From Amylibacter sp. (lineage in GTDB: Bacteria > Pseudomonadota > Alphaproteobacteria > Rhodobacterales > Rhodobacteraceae): DNA of 28,576 bases. The position numbers were made by a program, and so were the translations under genes. Each line of letters opens with the position of its first letter. Within the stretch, counting starts at the first letter, position 1. The notes beneath the pieces are model-generated. The model worked only from the letters and a program-made list of their open reading frames with translations, ran no database searches and was not told the DNA's origin. Positions 1 through 8,062 of this stretch are shown here, piece by piece. The DNA is taken from positions 1-28,576 of the forward strand of contig DAOUQS010000002.1 in NCBI GenBank assembly GCA_030625465.1, given 5' to 3'.

Positions 1-292
1 TGTAATGCCCTGCCATGCAGTGCTTGGCTTTTGAAAGGATTGCCGCTTAAATGAGCACCCGGAGCGGCACTAAAGCGTGACAGGACCAATGTCAAACAAG
101 ACATGGGAAAGCCGTGGAATATCAAAAAACCAAGCCGTTTATTTTTTGCGGCGCGTCCATACTATAGACATACCCTATTGCCCGAACCCTGCAACCATTC
201 ATGAAGAAAATCGCATTTGTATCATTTCAGGTGGCGCATGGGCGCACAGTGTTTTATAACGGTTGGCAACTTAACCATCAAAGCAGATTATC

Positions 293-913
293 GTGAAACT
301 TGACCAAAACCCGCACCGCTTACGCAAAGACCGTGAAAAAATCCTGGAAATTGCCATAGGCCGTGAAGTGCGCGCGCGCCGCTTGCAACAATCCATGACT
401 GTTGCCGATCTGGCGAAACGGACCGGCTTGTCGATCGGTATGTTGTCCAAGATTGAAAACGGCAACACCTCGCCTTCGCTTACGACAATCCAGATGCTTG
501 CAAATGCATTAAGCCTGCCGATAACCACATTTTTTCGACAGTTCGAAGAAAGCCGGCTGGCGGTGTATACAAAATCGGGCGAAGGTGTGGAACTGGACCG
601 TGCAGGCACCCGTGCAGGCCATCAATACAATCTGCTTGGCCACATCGGTGCGAACGCAAGCGGTGTGACTGTAGAGCCTTATTTGATCACCCTGTCGACC
701 GAGGCTGATGTGTTTCCGACTTTCCAGCACGACGGCATAGAAACCATCTACATGCTGGAAGGCGAAGTGGACTATCGCCACGGCGACAACGTGTATCCGC
801 TGAAACCCGGCGATACTTTGTTCTTTGATGCCGATACACCACATGGCCCCAAAACCCTTGTTAGCCTGCCCGCAAAATATCTGTCAGTCATTTCGTATAC
901 ACAAAATACTTAG
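293..913 (+). CDS. XRE-family transcriptional regulator with C-terminal cupin domain
   Basis: A 206-residue DNA-binding regulator of the HTH-cupin type. Residues about 20-78 form an XRE helix-turn-helix, with the recognisable stretch LAKRTGLSIGMLSKIENG followed by SPSLTTIQMLANAL. Residues about 120-200 form a small beta-barrel cupin, including the ETIYMLEGEVDYRHGD and LKPGDTLFFDADTPH segments. Such proteins usually sense a small ligand through the cupin and repress or activate a neighbouring catabolic operon. The start used is GTG at 293. It stands alone, 225 bases ahead of the Amt gene on the same strand, so the likely targets are the transporter and methylamine genes downstream. The family call is secure, but the ligand and targets are inferred from position only. 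Confidence 0.88.
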   Translation: MKLDQNPHRLRKDREKILEIAIGREVRARRLQQSMTVADLAKRTGLSIGMLSKIENGNTSPSLTTIQMLANALSLPITTFFRQFEESRLAVYTKSGEGVELDRAGTRAGHQYNLLGHIGANASGVTVEPYLITLSTEADVFPTFQHDGIETIYMLEGEVDYRHGDNVYPLKPGDTLFFDADTPHGPKTLVSLPAKYLSVISYTQNT

Positions 914-1138
914 ACAAATATCCGGTATTTGACCGATTGGTTTTAACTGGTCACACTTGGTTTCCCGTACTTTTACATGCCGATGATTAGCGCATCTTTC
1001 CGGTGCCGCTATCGCGACATTCCCTGCCATATTTAAAACTTTTCTTGACAGGTAGCGGCCTTTAGACGCAAACTATGGTTAATATTTATTTACTACGAGG
1101 CAACACGCAAAACTTTATCAATCAAAAGGGGAAAAGAA

Positions 1139-2500
1139 ATGGATGGTAACTTAAATGCCATAACAACCATTTTTACCGAGTTTTATTACTGGGTAACGGT
1201 GGTGTTTATGTTTTTGATACATGTGGGATTCTGCATGTATGAGGTCGGCGCAAGCCGTCGAAAAAACCACATGCACACATTAATGAAAAATATAATGATC
1301 ATACCATTGGTCACAATCACATTTTTCTTCTTCGGTTGGTGGATTTACTGGGCTTTCCCACATTTCCCGATAATCGGTTCAATAAACTGGGAAGCAGGGG
1401 CAGCCAACACACCGTGGTCTCCCAATATGGCGACAGAGTTAAGCGACCGTATAACGGGCGTTTTCTGGGCCGCATTCCTGTTGTTCTCATGGACAGCCGC
1501 TTCCATCGTTTCGGGCTCGGTTATTGAACGTATCAGGTCGTCTGCACTTTGGGTTCACGCGGTTCTGATCGGTTCTGTATTCTGGATAATAGATGCGGCT
1601 TGGGGCTGGCACTGGGATGGCTGGATGGTTCATGTGCTGGGCTACCATGATGCCTATGCATCCGGCGTTATCCACGCGGTTGCAGGTGGTTATGCACTGG
1701 GCGTTCTTGTGGTACTTGGCCCGCGTATTGGCAAGTTTGCCAAAGACGGCACACCGCGTGATATACCACCGCATAATCCTTGGATGGTCACCGTTGGCCT
1801 GTTCCTGATCTATACAGGCTTCTGGGGTTTTTACGCGGCATGTAATGTTCCATTGATCTCGCCCGAAGTTATCGGCGGTGAAATCACCGGCACCACATGG
1901 ACGGCTACGAACATCTATCTTGGGCCAACCACGCTTGGTGCGATTACCTTTAACTTCCTGATGTCCCTATCCGGCGGCTTGATGGCAACCTACATTGTTT
2001 CCAAAGGCGATGCCTTCTGGACATTCTCGGGTGGCTTGGCTGGTATTATCGGCGCATCCGCAGGTAATGATCTGTATCACCCGATACAGGCAATGCTGAT
2101 CGGTGCCGTTATTCCGGTGATTGCTTACAAGCTGCACTACTGGGTCGAAAACCGTTTCAAAATCGACGATGCGGTTGGCGCGGTTGCGGTTCACGGATAC
2201 TCTGGCTTCATGGGCGTTGTCGTTGCAGGCTTCGTTCTATGGGGTGCACCGTCATCACCATATGAAGGTTATGCGGCGATCAACCCGCTGGGCCAGTTTC
2301 TTGGTGCTATAATCATGTTCTTCGTACTTGGTTTCTGTCCGGCATATGTTGTCGCTCGGATACAAGCCGCACGCGGAACATTACGCATACCACCGGAAGT
2401 GGAACTGCAAGGTCTAGATTTTGCAGAACACCATGCCTATGAAGAAGCGGTCGCGGAAATCACTGCGCACCATCATGATCACCTTAACTCTAACTCATAA
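1139..2500 (+). CDS. amt: Amt-family ammonium/methylammonium transporter
   Basis: A 453-residue polytopic inner-membrane carrier of the Amt/Mep/Rh family, moving ammonium or methylammonium into the cell. The family's functional residues can be matched: an Asp (D171) eight residues before the first pore histidine (H179, in SGVIHAVAGG), and the second pore histidine at H352 in AVAVHGYSGFMG. The TGFWGFYAACN segment corresponds to the inner-gate region. The C-terminal tail is rich in Glu and His, ending with a HHHDH run. ATG at 1139 is preceded by an AAGGGGA ribosome site. The 71-residue gene follows after 11 bases. Adjacency to mgsABC and gmaS suggests methylammonium as the physiological substrate, although Amt proteins carry both ions, so that preference is inferred. 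Confidence 0.9.
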   Translation: MDGNLNAITTIFTEFYYWVTVVFMFLIHVGFCMYEVGASRRKNHMHTLMKNIMIIPLVTITFFFFGWWIYWAFPHFPIIGSINWEAGAANTPWSPNMATELSDRITGVFWAAFLLFSWTAASIVSGSVIERIRSSALWVHAVLIGSVFWIIDAAWGWHWDGWMVHVLGYHDAYASGVIHAVAGGYALGVLVVLGPRIGKFAKDGTPRDIPPHNPWMVTVGLFLIYTGFWGFYAACNVPLISPEVIGGEITGTTWTATNIYLGPTTLGAITFNFLMSLSGGLMATYIVSKGDAFWTFSGGLAGIIGASAGNDLYHPIQAMLIGAVIPVIAYKLHYWVENRFKIDDAVGAVAVHGYSGFMGVVVAGFVLWGAPSSPYEGYAAINPLGQFLGAIIMFFVLGFCPAYVVARIQAARGTLRIPPEVELQGLDFAEHHAYEEAVAEITAHHHDHLNSNS

Positions 2501-2511
2501 GGAGGAATAAA

Positions 2512-2727
2512 ATGTCTACTATAGGATATGAAAACTGGGCCGTTGATTTGGCCGACGTCGGGGCGATTTACCCCTTCCAGGGGCTCGAGGTACCAATGGT
2601 CATCGCAGGTGTGGCGTTTTGGTTATGGTGGCACATAATCCAGTCGCGCCGTGAAACAGCACACATGGAAAAAGTGATGAAAATGGGTGATCCGGAAAAA
2701 ATTGCCAAAATGCTTGATCGCTACTAA
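2512..2727 (+). CDS. small single-helix membrane protein next to Amt, function unknown
   Basis: A 71-residue protein that I cannot assign to a family. It begins with a polar segment of about 25 residues, then has one hydrophobic helix around residues 28-44 (VPMVIAGVAFWLWWHII). A charged cytoplasmic-looking tail follows, SRRETAHMEKVMKMGDPEKIAKMLDRY; the positive residues right after the helix favour an N-out, C-in topology. A very strong GGAGG site eight bases before ATG 2512, the 11-base gap from the transporter gene, and a terminator 15 bases after its stop show that it is the last gene of a two-gene unit with amt. It may be an accessory subunit or regulator of the transporter, perhaps in place of a PII-type partner. 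That role is inferred from context only. Confidence 0.75.
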   Translation: MSTIGYENWAVDLADVGAIYPFQGLEVPMVIAGVAFWLWWHIIQSRRETAHMEKVMKMGDPEKIAKMLDRY

Positions 2728-2742
2728 AATTTCATAAATAAT

Positions 2743-2770
2743 AAAAAGCGCCAGAATTTCGGCGCTTTTT
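2743..2770 (+). terminator. rho-independent terminator after the amt unit
   Basis: A perfect 10-bp inverted repeat (AAAAAGCGCC / GGCGCTTTTT) with an 8-base loop. The right arm ends in five T and is followed by AT-rich sequence. The symmetrical A and T runs mean it could work in both directions. It separates the amt two-gene unit from the mgs genes, which therefore need their own promoter or read-through. Confidence 0.85.
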
Positions 2771-2803
2771 ATTTGCCTGTAGTGAATAATTGTTTCTTTA
2801 CAG

Positions 2804-2832
2804 TTGAATCGTTTTTTAATAAGTGCTAAATT
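2804..2832 (+). promoter_or_regulatory. candidate sigma70-type promoter for mgsABC-gmaS
   Basis: TTGAAT (2804-2809) and TAAATT (2827-2832) are separated by exactly 17 bases. They lie between the terminator of the preceding unit and the GGAG ribosome site at 2851. Position and spacing fit a housekeeping promoter starting around 2839. The boxes are only partial matches in an AT-rich gap, so this is a prediction. Confidence 0.4.
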
Positions 2833-2862
2833 ACATATGAATTTAATGAAGGAGTAACAGTG

Positions 2863-3759
2863 ATGTGTGGCATCGTAGGACTGTTCCTGAAAGACAAAAA
2901 ACTGGAACCTGAACTTGGCAATATGTTGACGGATATGCTGATCACCATGACCAATCGCGGCCCGGACAGTGCCGGCATTGCAATCTACGGTACAGATGCG
3001 GATGATAACAGCAAATTAACCGTTCAGTCTGACAATCCTGCAAAGGATTTCAAAGGCCTGAAAAAGGCGATTAAAAAAGCCACAGGGGTTAAAATATCAT
3101 TAACCAAAAAAGACACACATGCGATTCTGGAAATGCCCACCGATGATATGGATGCGGTGCGCGCGGCCCTGAAACAGGTGCGCCCCGATATCCGCGTGAT
3201 GAGCGCGGGCGACACCATTGAAATATACAAAGAAATCGGCCTGCCCAAAAATGTAGCGGAACGGTTCGACATCCGGTCCATGTCCGGCACCCACGGCATC
3301 GGCCATACCCGTATGGCCACCGAATCCGCGGTCACAACTTTAGGCGCGCATCCGTTTTCAACCGGAACCGATCAATGCCTGGTCCACAACGGCTCTTTAT
3401 CCAACCACAACAGCCTGCGCCGCAAACTGCGCCGTGACGGGGTGAACATTGAAACCGAAAACGACACCGAAGTTGGTGCGGCTTATCTAACATGGAAAAT
3501 GCAGCACGGCAGCACCTTGGGCGAGGCACTGGAAAGCAGCCTTGATGACCTTGATGGGTTCTTTACCTTCGTTGTCGGCACCAAAGACGGCTTTGGCGTG
3601 GTACGTGACCCCATCGCCTGCAAACCCGCCGTGATGGCTGAAACCGATCAATATGTTGCATTCGGATCAGAATATCGCGCATTGGTAAATCTGCCCGGCA
3701 TCGAAGACGCCCATGTATGGGAACCCGAACCCGCAACCGTTTATTTCTGGAAACATTGA
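2863..3759 (+). CDS. mgsA: N-methylglutamate synthase subunit A (class II glutamine amidotransferase domain protein)
   Basis: A 298-residue protein of the N-terminal-nucleophile glutamine amidotransferase fold, like GlxB. The catalytic cysteine is Cys2, exposed when the initiator Met is removed (MCGIVGLF). This is why ATG 2863 is preferred over the GTG just before it; GGAG lies eight bases upstream. Other family hallmarks are NRGPDSAG, GHTRMATES, AHPFSTG and the HNGSLSNH loop. In the N-methylglutamate pathway it works with MgsB and MgsC to make N-methylglutamate, probably by releasing methylamine from gamma-glutamylmethylamide and channelling it. It is the first gene of a tight mgsA-mgsB-mgsC-gmaS series; mgsB starts two bases after its stop. 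The assignment rests on the gene order together with the domain. Confidence 0.88.
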   Translation: MCGIVGLFLKDKKLEPELGNMLTDMLITMTNRGPDSAGIAIYGTDADDNSKLTVQSDNPAKDFKGLKKAIKKATGVKISLTKKDTHAILEMPTDDMDAVRAALKQVRPDIRVMSAGDTIEIYKEIGLPKNVAERFDIRSMSGTHGIGHTRMATESAVTTLGAHPFSTGTDQCLVHNGSLSNHNSLRRKLRRDGVNIETENDTEVGAAYLTWKMQHGSTLGEALESSLDDLDGFFTFVVGTKDGFGVVRDPIACKPAVMAETDQYVAFGSEYRALVNLPGIEDAHVWEPEPATVYFWKH

Positions 3760-3760
3760 T

Positions 3761-4444
3761 ATGCAAAGTTTTGACCTAGAAACCGAAGGGCTGCGCAAAC
3801 TGAACTCCAGCCTGCACGCGCAAAACAATGACACTAACCAGACCGCTTGGGAAATCATCAACCCCAAAGGCAGCCACGCGATTGCTGTCGGCCTGGACGC
3901 CCCGATTGAGGTAACGGTTCTTGGCTCTACCGGCTATTATTGCGGCGGTATGAACAAGCAGGCAACCGTACACGTCAAAGGCTCGGCAGGGCCAGGTGTT
4001 GCCGAAAATATGATGTCGGGCAAAGTCGTTATTGATGGTGACGCCAGTCAATATGCAGGTGCCACCGCGCACGGCGGTTTGCTGGTGATCAAAGGTAACG
4101 CCTCATCGCGTTGCGGCATTTCGATGAAAGGCGTCGATATTGTCGTACACGGCAACATCGGTCACATGTCGGCGTTTATGGCGCAATCAGGCAACTTGGT
4201 CGTACTTGGCGATGCCGGTGATGCATTAGGTGACAGTCTGTATGAAGCGAACCTTTTCGTGCGCGGCACCGTGAAAAGCCTGGGCGCCGATTGCATCAAA
4301 AAAGACATGCGCCCCGAGCATCTGGAAATTCTGACCCGTCTTCTGGCCGAGGCCGAAGCGGATGCGAAACCCGAAGAATTCACCCGCTATGGCTCTGCCC
4401 GCGAGCTATACAATTTCGACATTGATAATGCGTCGGCATATTAG
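3761..4444 (+). CDS. mgsB: N-methylglutamate synthase subunit B (glutamate synthase GXGXG domain protein)
   Basis: A 227-residue protein corresponding to the C-terminal beta-helix (GXGXG) domain of glutamate synthase, here a separate subunit as in GlxC. Repeated strand-turn units with glycine pairs are visible between residues about 45 and 165, for example YYCGGMNKQATVHVKGSAGPG, GDASQYAGATAHGGLLVIKGN and HGNIGHMSAFMAQSGNLVVLGD. In glutamate synthase this domain is structural, placing the amidotransferase and FMN domains against each other. ATG 3761 is chosen because it follows the mgsA stop by one base; an earlier in-frame ATG at 3713 lies inside mgsA and is less likely. mgsC begins nine bases after the stop. 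The domain call is firm, and the Mgs role is inferred from the cluster. Confidence 0.86.
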   Translation: MQSFDLETEGLRKLNSSLHAQNNDTNQTAWEIINPKGSHAIAVGLDAPIEVTVLGSTGYYCGGMNKQATVHVKGSAGPGVAENMMSGKVVIDGDASQYAGATAHGGLLVIKGNASSRCGISMKGVDIVVHGNIGHMSAFMAQSGNLVVLGDAGDALGDSLYEANLFVRGTVKSLGADCIKKDMRPEHLEILTRLLAEAEADAKPEEFTRYGSARELYNFDIDNASAY

Positions 4445-4453
4445 GGGATAAAA

Positions 4454-5800
4454 ATGACAGATAAACCAGACAATACCGCTCCGCGCACAGTGCCGATCCA
4501 ATCGGCCACTTTCTCTAATCCGGTAAACGCGGAAATTCGCCGTGCAGCCGCAACCGGCATATACGATATTCGCGGTGGCGGTTCAAAACGCAAAGTTCCG
4601 CATTTCGATGACTTGCTGTTTCTGGGCGCATCCATTTCACGCTACCCGTTGGAAGGTTATCGCGAAAAATGTGAAACCAAGGTAACACTTGGCACCCGCT
4701 TTGCCAGCAAACCGATCGAACTGGATATACCGATCACCATCGCGGGCATGTCATTCGGATCTTTATCCGGCGCCGCAAAAGAGGCCTTGGGACGCGGTGC
4801 CACAATGGCAGGCACGTCAACCACAACAGGTGACGGCGGCATGACCGAAGAAGAACGCGGCCATTCCAACAAACTGATCTATCAATACCTGCCGTCCAGA
4901 TACGGCATGAACCCCGATGATTTGCGCCGCTGTGACGCCATCGAAATCGTTGTCGGTCAAGGTGCTAAACCGGGCGGTGGCGGCATGTTGCTGGGCCAGA
5001 AGATCAGCGACCGCGTCGCGGAAATGCGCAACCTGCCAAAGGGCATCGACCAGCGCTCTGCCTGTCGGCACCCCGACTGGACAGGCCCCGACGATCTGGA
5101 GATTAAAATTCTGGAGCTGCGTGAAATTACCAACTGGGAAAAACCGATTTACATCAAAATCGGCGGTGCGCGCCCCTATTTCGACACCATGCTTGCAATT
5201 AAAGCAGGGGCCGATGTTATTGTTCTGGACGGCATGCAAGGCGGCACCGCTGCGACGCAAGATGTGTTCATCGAACATGTCGGCCAACCAATTCTGGCCT
5301 GTATCCGCCAATCCGTAGAAGCCTTGCAGGAACTGGATATGCACCGCGAAGTGCAACTGGTTGTATCGGGTGGTATCCGTGGTGGTGCCGACGTTGCCAA
5401 AGCTTTGGCCCTTGGGGCCGATGCGGTGGCCATCGGCACAGGTGCCCTGGTGGCACTGGGCGATAATGACCCGCGCTGGGAAGATGAATATCAAAAGCTG
5501 GGAACAACAGCAGGTGCCTATGATGACTGGCACGAAGGCAATGACCCTGCCGGTATCACCACACAAACCCCAGAGCTGATCAAACGCTTTGATCCTGTGG
5601 CAGGTGGTCGGCGTTTGTCAAATTACCTTAAAGTGATGACGCTGGAAGCCCAGACCATTGCACGCGCATGTGGTAAAAACCACATCCATAATCTGGAACC
5701 GGAAGATCTGGTCGCCCTGACAATGGAAGCCGCCGCAATGGCACGCATCCCGCTTTCAGGCACCGACTGGTGGCCAGGAAAACCGGGAACAAGTTTTTAA
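4454..5800 (+). CDS. mgsC: N-methylglutamate synthase subunit C (FMN-binding glutamate synthase domain protein)
   Basis: A 448-residue TIM-barrel protein matching the FMN-binding synthase domain of GltB and the stand-alone GlxD type. Visible family features are the ITIAGMSFGSLSGAAKEALG entry segment, the glycine-rich QGAKPGGGGMLLG loop, PIYIKIGGARPY, VIVLDGMQGGTAATQ, and the FMN phosphate-binding part VVSGGIRGGADVAKALALGADAVAIGTGAL. The cysteine cluster that binds the 3Fe-4S centre in classical glutamate synthase is absent; the equivalent stretch reads DDWHEGNDPAGITTQ (around residues 357-371). This suggests a flavin-only subunit. The catalysed step is formation of N-methylglutamate in concert with MgsA and MgsB. 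GGGGATAAAA precedes ATG 4454, and gmaS follows after 39 bases. Confidence 0.88.
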   Translation: MTDKPDNTAPRTVPIQSATFSNPVNAEIRRAAATGIYDIRGGGSKRKVPHFDDLLFLGASISRYPLEGYREKCETKVTLGTRFASKPIELDIPITIAGMSFGSLSGAAKEALGRGATMAGTSTTTGDGGMTEEERGHSNKLIYQYLPSRYGMNPDDLRRCDAIEIVVGQGAKPGGGGMLLGQKISDRVAEMRNLPKGIDQRSACRHPDWTGPDDLEIKILELREITNWEKPIYIKIGGARPYFDTMLAIKAGADVIVLDGMQGGTAATQDVFIEHVGQPILACIRQSVEALQELDMHREVQLVVSGGIRGGADVAKALALGADAVAIGTGALVALGDNDPRWEDEYQKLGTTAGAYDDWHEGNDPAGITTQTPELIKRFDPVAGGRRLSNYLKVMTLEAQTIARACGKNHIHNLEPEDLVALTMEAAAMARIPLSGTDWWPGKPGTSF

Positions 5801-5839
5801 AAGATAGACAAAGACGAACATGGAAAAGGAACAACGACC

Positions 5840-7165
5840 ATGACGATAGATCTGGCAGCCTTCGCAAAAGACAAAGGCGTTAAATATTTTATGATCTCAT
5901 ACACCGATCTATTCGGTGGCCAACGCGCCAAGCTGGTGCCGGCGCAAGCGATTGCCGGCATGCAAAAAGACGGCGCCGGCTTTGCGGGGTTTGCAACCTA
6001 TCTGGATTTAACCCCCGCACACCCCGATATGCTGGCCGTGCCTGACCCCTCTTCTGTCATCCAGCTGCCGTGGAAACCCGATGTGGCCTGGGTTGCGGGC
6101 AACTGTATGATGAACGATAAAACCGTTGACCAGGCGCCGCGCAATGTACTGAACAAACTAGTCGCCGAAGCCGCCGAAATGGGCCTGAATGTAAAAACCG
6201 GCATCGAAGCGGAATTCTTTTTGCTAACCCCGGACGGCAGCCAAATCTCGGATGAATACGATACCGCAGGCAAGCCGTGCTATGATCAGCAGGCCGTAAT
6301 GCGCCGTTATGATGTGATCGCCGAGATTTGTGATTACATGTTGGAAATGGGCTGGAACCCCTATCAAAATGACCATGAAGATGCCAATGGGCAGTTCGAA
6401 ATGAACTGGGATTTCGACGATGCGGTTGTAACCGCCGACCGTCATTCATTCTTCAAATTCATGACAAAATCCGTAGCCGAGAAACACGGCTTCCGCGCCA
6501 CATTCATGCCCAAACCAATCGAGGGGCTGACAGGCAACGGTTGCCATGCCCATATCTCGGTTTGGGACACTAAAACCGGTAAAACCAACGTGTTTGCCAC
6601 GGACAAAGGCGAAGGCCAAACCGGTGAGCTGGGCCTTTCGGAACAGGGCCGCGCATTTCTGGGCGGCATTATGAAACACGCCTCTGCCTTGGCCGCGATC
6701 ACCAACCCGACGGTGAACAGCTATAAGCGTATCAATGCGCCACGTACAATTTCAGGCGCGACATGGGCACCCAATACGGTCACATGGACAGGCAACAATC
6801 GCACCCACATGGTGCGCGTCCCCGGCCCCGGACGGTTTGAATTGCGGCTGCCTGATGGCGCGGTTAACCCGTACCTGTTGCAGGCGATCATTATAGCTGC
6901 CGGCCTTGACGGTATCCGTACCAATGCAGACCCCGGCCCGCGTTATGATATTGATATGTATGCCGAAGGTCATAAGATTAAAGACGCGCCAAAACTGCCG
7001 CTGAATATGCTGGATGCCCTGCGATATTATGACGAAGATACATCCCTGAAAGCCGCCATGGGGGAAGAGTTTTCAGCCGCTTATCTGAAGCTGAAACATG
7101 CGGAATGGAATGAATTTTGCACCCATTTCACCACTTGGGAAAAAGACAACACGCTGGATATTTAA
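5840..7165 (+). CDS. gmaS: gamma-glutamylmethylamide synthetase (type III glutamine synthetase family)
   Basis: A 441-residue ATP-dependent ligase of the glutamine synthetase superfamily, expected to join methylamine to the gamma-carboxylate of glutamate. Signature stretches include the beta-grasp start YFMISYTDLFGGQRAKLVP, the metal and glutamate residues in GIEAEFFLL and NGQFEMNW, the ATP-site region FMPKPIEGLTGNGCHAHISVWD, NPTVNSYKRINA, and the PGPGRFELRLPDGAVNPYL segment. The length fits GmaS/GlnT proteins, which are shorter than GlnA. GlnA-like ammonium activity cannot be excluded from sequence, but the three preceding N-methylglutamate synthase genes and the Amt carrier favour methylamine. 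It closes the mgs operon; no terminator hairpin is obvious after the TAA. A translation signal AAAGGAAC lies 11 bases before ATG 5840. Confidence 0.88.
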   Translation: MTIDLAAFAKDKGVKYFMISYTDLFGGQRAKLVPAQAIAGMQKDGAGFAGFATYLDLTPAHPDMLAVPDPSSVIQLPWKPDVAWVAGNCMMNDKTVDQAPRNVLNKLVAEAAEMGLNVKTGIEAEFFLLTPDGSQISDEYDTAGKPCYDQQAVMRRYDVIAEICDYMLEMGWNPYQNDHEDANGQFEMNWDFDDAVVTADRHSFFKFMTKSVAEKHGFRATFMPKPIEGLTGNGCHAHISVWDTKTGKTNVFATDKGEGQTGELGLSEQGRAFLGGIMKHASALAAITNPTVNSYKRINAPRTISGATWAPNTVTWTGNNRTHMVRVPGPGRFELRLPDGAVNPYLLQAIIIAAGLDGIRTNADPGPRYDIDMYAEGHKIKDAPKLPLNMLDALRYYDEDTSLKAAMGEEFSAAYLKLKHAEWNEFCTHFTTWEKDNTLDI

Positions 7166-7204
7166 CCTAGCTTAAACTGGAACGGCATTGTCAGAATAAA
7201 CGAA

Positions 7205-7975
7205 GTTGGGCGCAGGTCAATGTTAACAAACTTGAAGACATGCTTGGCAAGCGGCTGTTCGTACGCACTACACGCAGCTGCTGGTTAACCACCGATGGGC
7301 GCACGCTTCTGCTTTATGCTGAAGGTGTGCTTAACGCGGTTGACCGCCTGCAAGATACATTTTGTTCCAACCTGCTTGGCGCACAATCCGGGTCGGGGTG
7401 CCTGACACGCATATTTATCCCCGCTCTTGGCGGTCGCCTTCAAAGAATTCATGGAAAAGCGGCCTGCAGTGAATATTGAAATTGTTGCGGGGCTTAGCCA
7501 AGATCTAACCAATGATCTGAATGACGGCCATCTTGATATTGCGTTGATCCGTGAGATTGTGACAGCAGATAACGCGGATCTTTTGTGCAAATCAAAACTG
7601 GTTTGGTTTGGGCCATCTGACTTTACATTGCCCAAAGACGGGGTTTTACCGCTTGCACATGTACACGGGCCATGTTCCTATTTTAACGTAGCAAAACAGA
7701 CCCTGACAGCAGCAGAAATCCCATGGAAAAGCACCGTTTCATACACAAGCCTTCATGGGTTAATGGCGATGATCAAAGTGGGCATTGCGGTTTGCGTGGT
7801 TCTCAGGGCGGACTGCCCCGAAAACACCCTTGCGGCCAACCATATGAACCTGCCTGACTTGCCGGGATTCAGCTTGAAAATACACTTTGCATCTTCGGAT
7901 GCCTCCCATGCTTGCAAAGTTAATTGCAACGGCGATTTCGAAAACATTGGGGCGAATGTCAGCATGAATAGAGTT
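7205..7975 (+). pseudogene. decayed LysR-type regulator
   Basis: The remains of a LysR-family regulator can be read by switching frames. One frame gives the end of the winged helix (NKLEDMLGKRLFVRTTR, then LTTDGRTLLLYAEGVL, from about 7219). A short second frame near 7390-7424 gives RVGVPDTHIYP. The remaining effector domain then continues in the frame that starts near 7424 (AVAFKEFMEKRPAVNIEIV, then DGHLDIALIREI). Joining them needs at least two indels, one of which looks like the loss of a single base in the run of C near 7423. The first half of the helix-turn-helix is missing or unrecognisable, and the C-terminal part reads without its own stop into the antisense of the next gene. It lies 40 bases after gmaS on the same strand. 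Confidence 0.75.
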
Positions 7976-8062
7976 AGGGGCGTCCTTTTGTTGATCGGTG
8001 CCTTTCAAGGCTGTCGTCTGGGTTTTTGTGACTGGTTATGCACAATGAAGCTGCATCTTTAT

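Noticed and set aside
77-259. 60-residue plus-strand frame at the left edge
   Set aside because: No good ribosome site, no recognisable family, and it lies in the leader of the XRE-cupin gene. The 292 bases before that gene show nothing else that I can support.
930-953. TGACC-N14-GGTCA dyad and a TTGACA box (1045-1050) upstream of amt
   Set aside because: The dyad arms are only 5 bp, and the TTGACA has no acceptable -10 box at 16-18 bases. Too weak to list as an operator or promoter.
3713-3760. Longer mgsB start overlapping mgsA
   Set aside because: The extra 16 residues are out-of-frame mgsA coding sequence. ATG 3761 gives tight coupling and the normal length.
4817-5566. 249-residue minus-strand frame inside mgsC
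   Set aside because: It lies wholly within a clearly coding gene, and its composition is that of a shadow frame.
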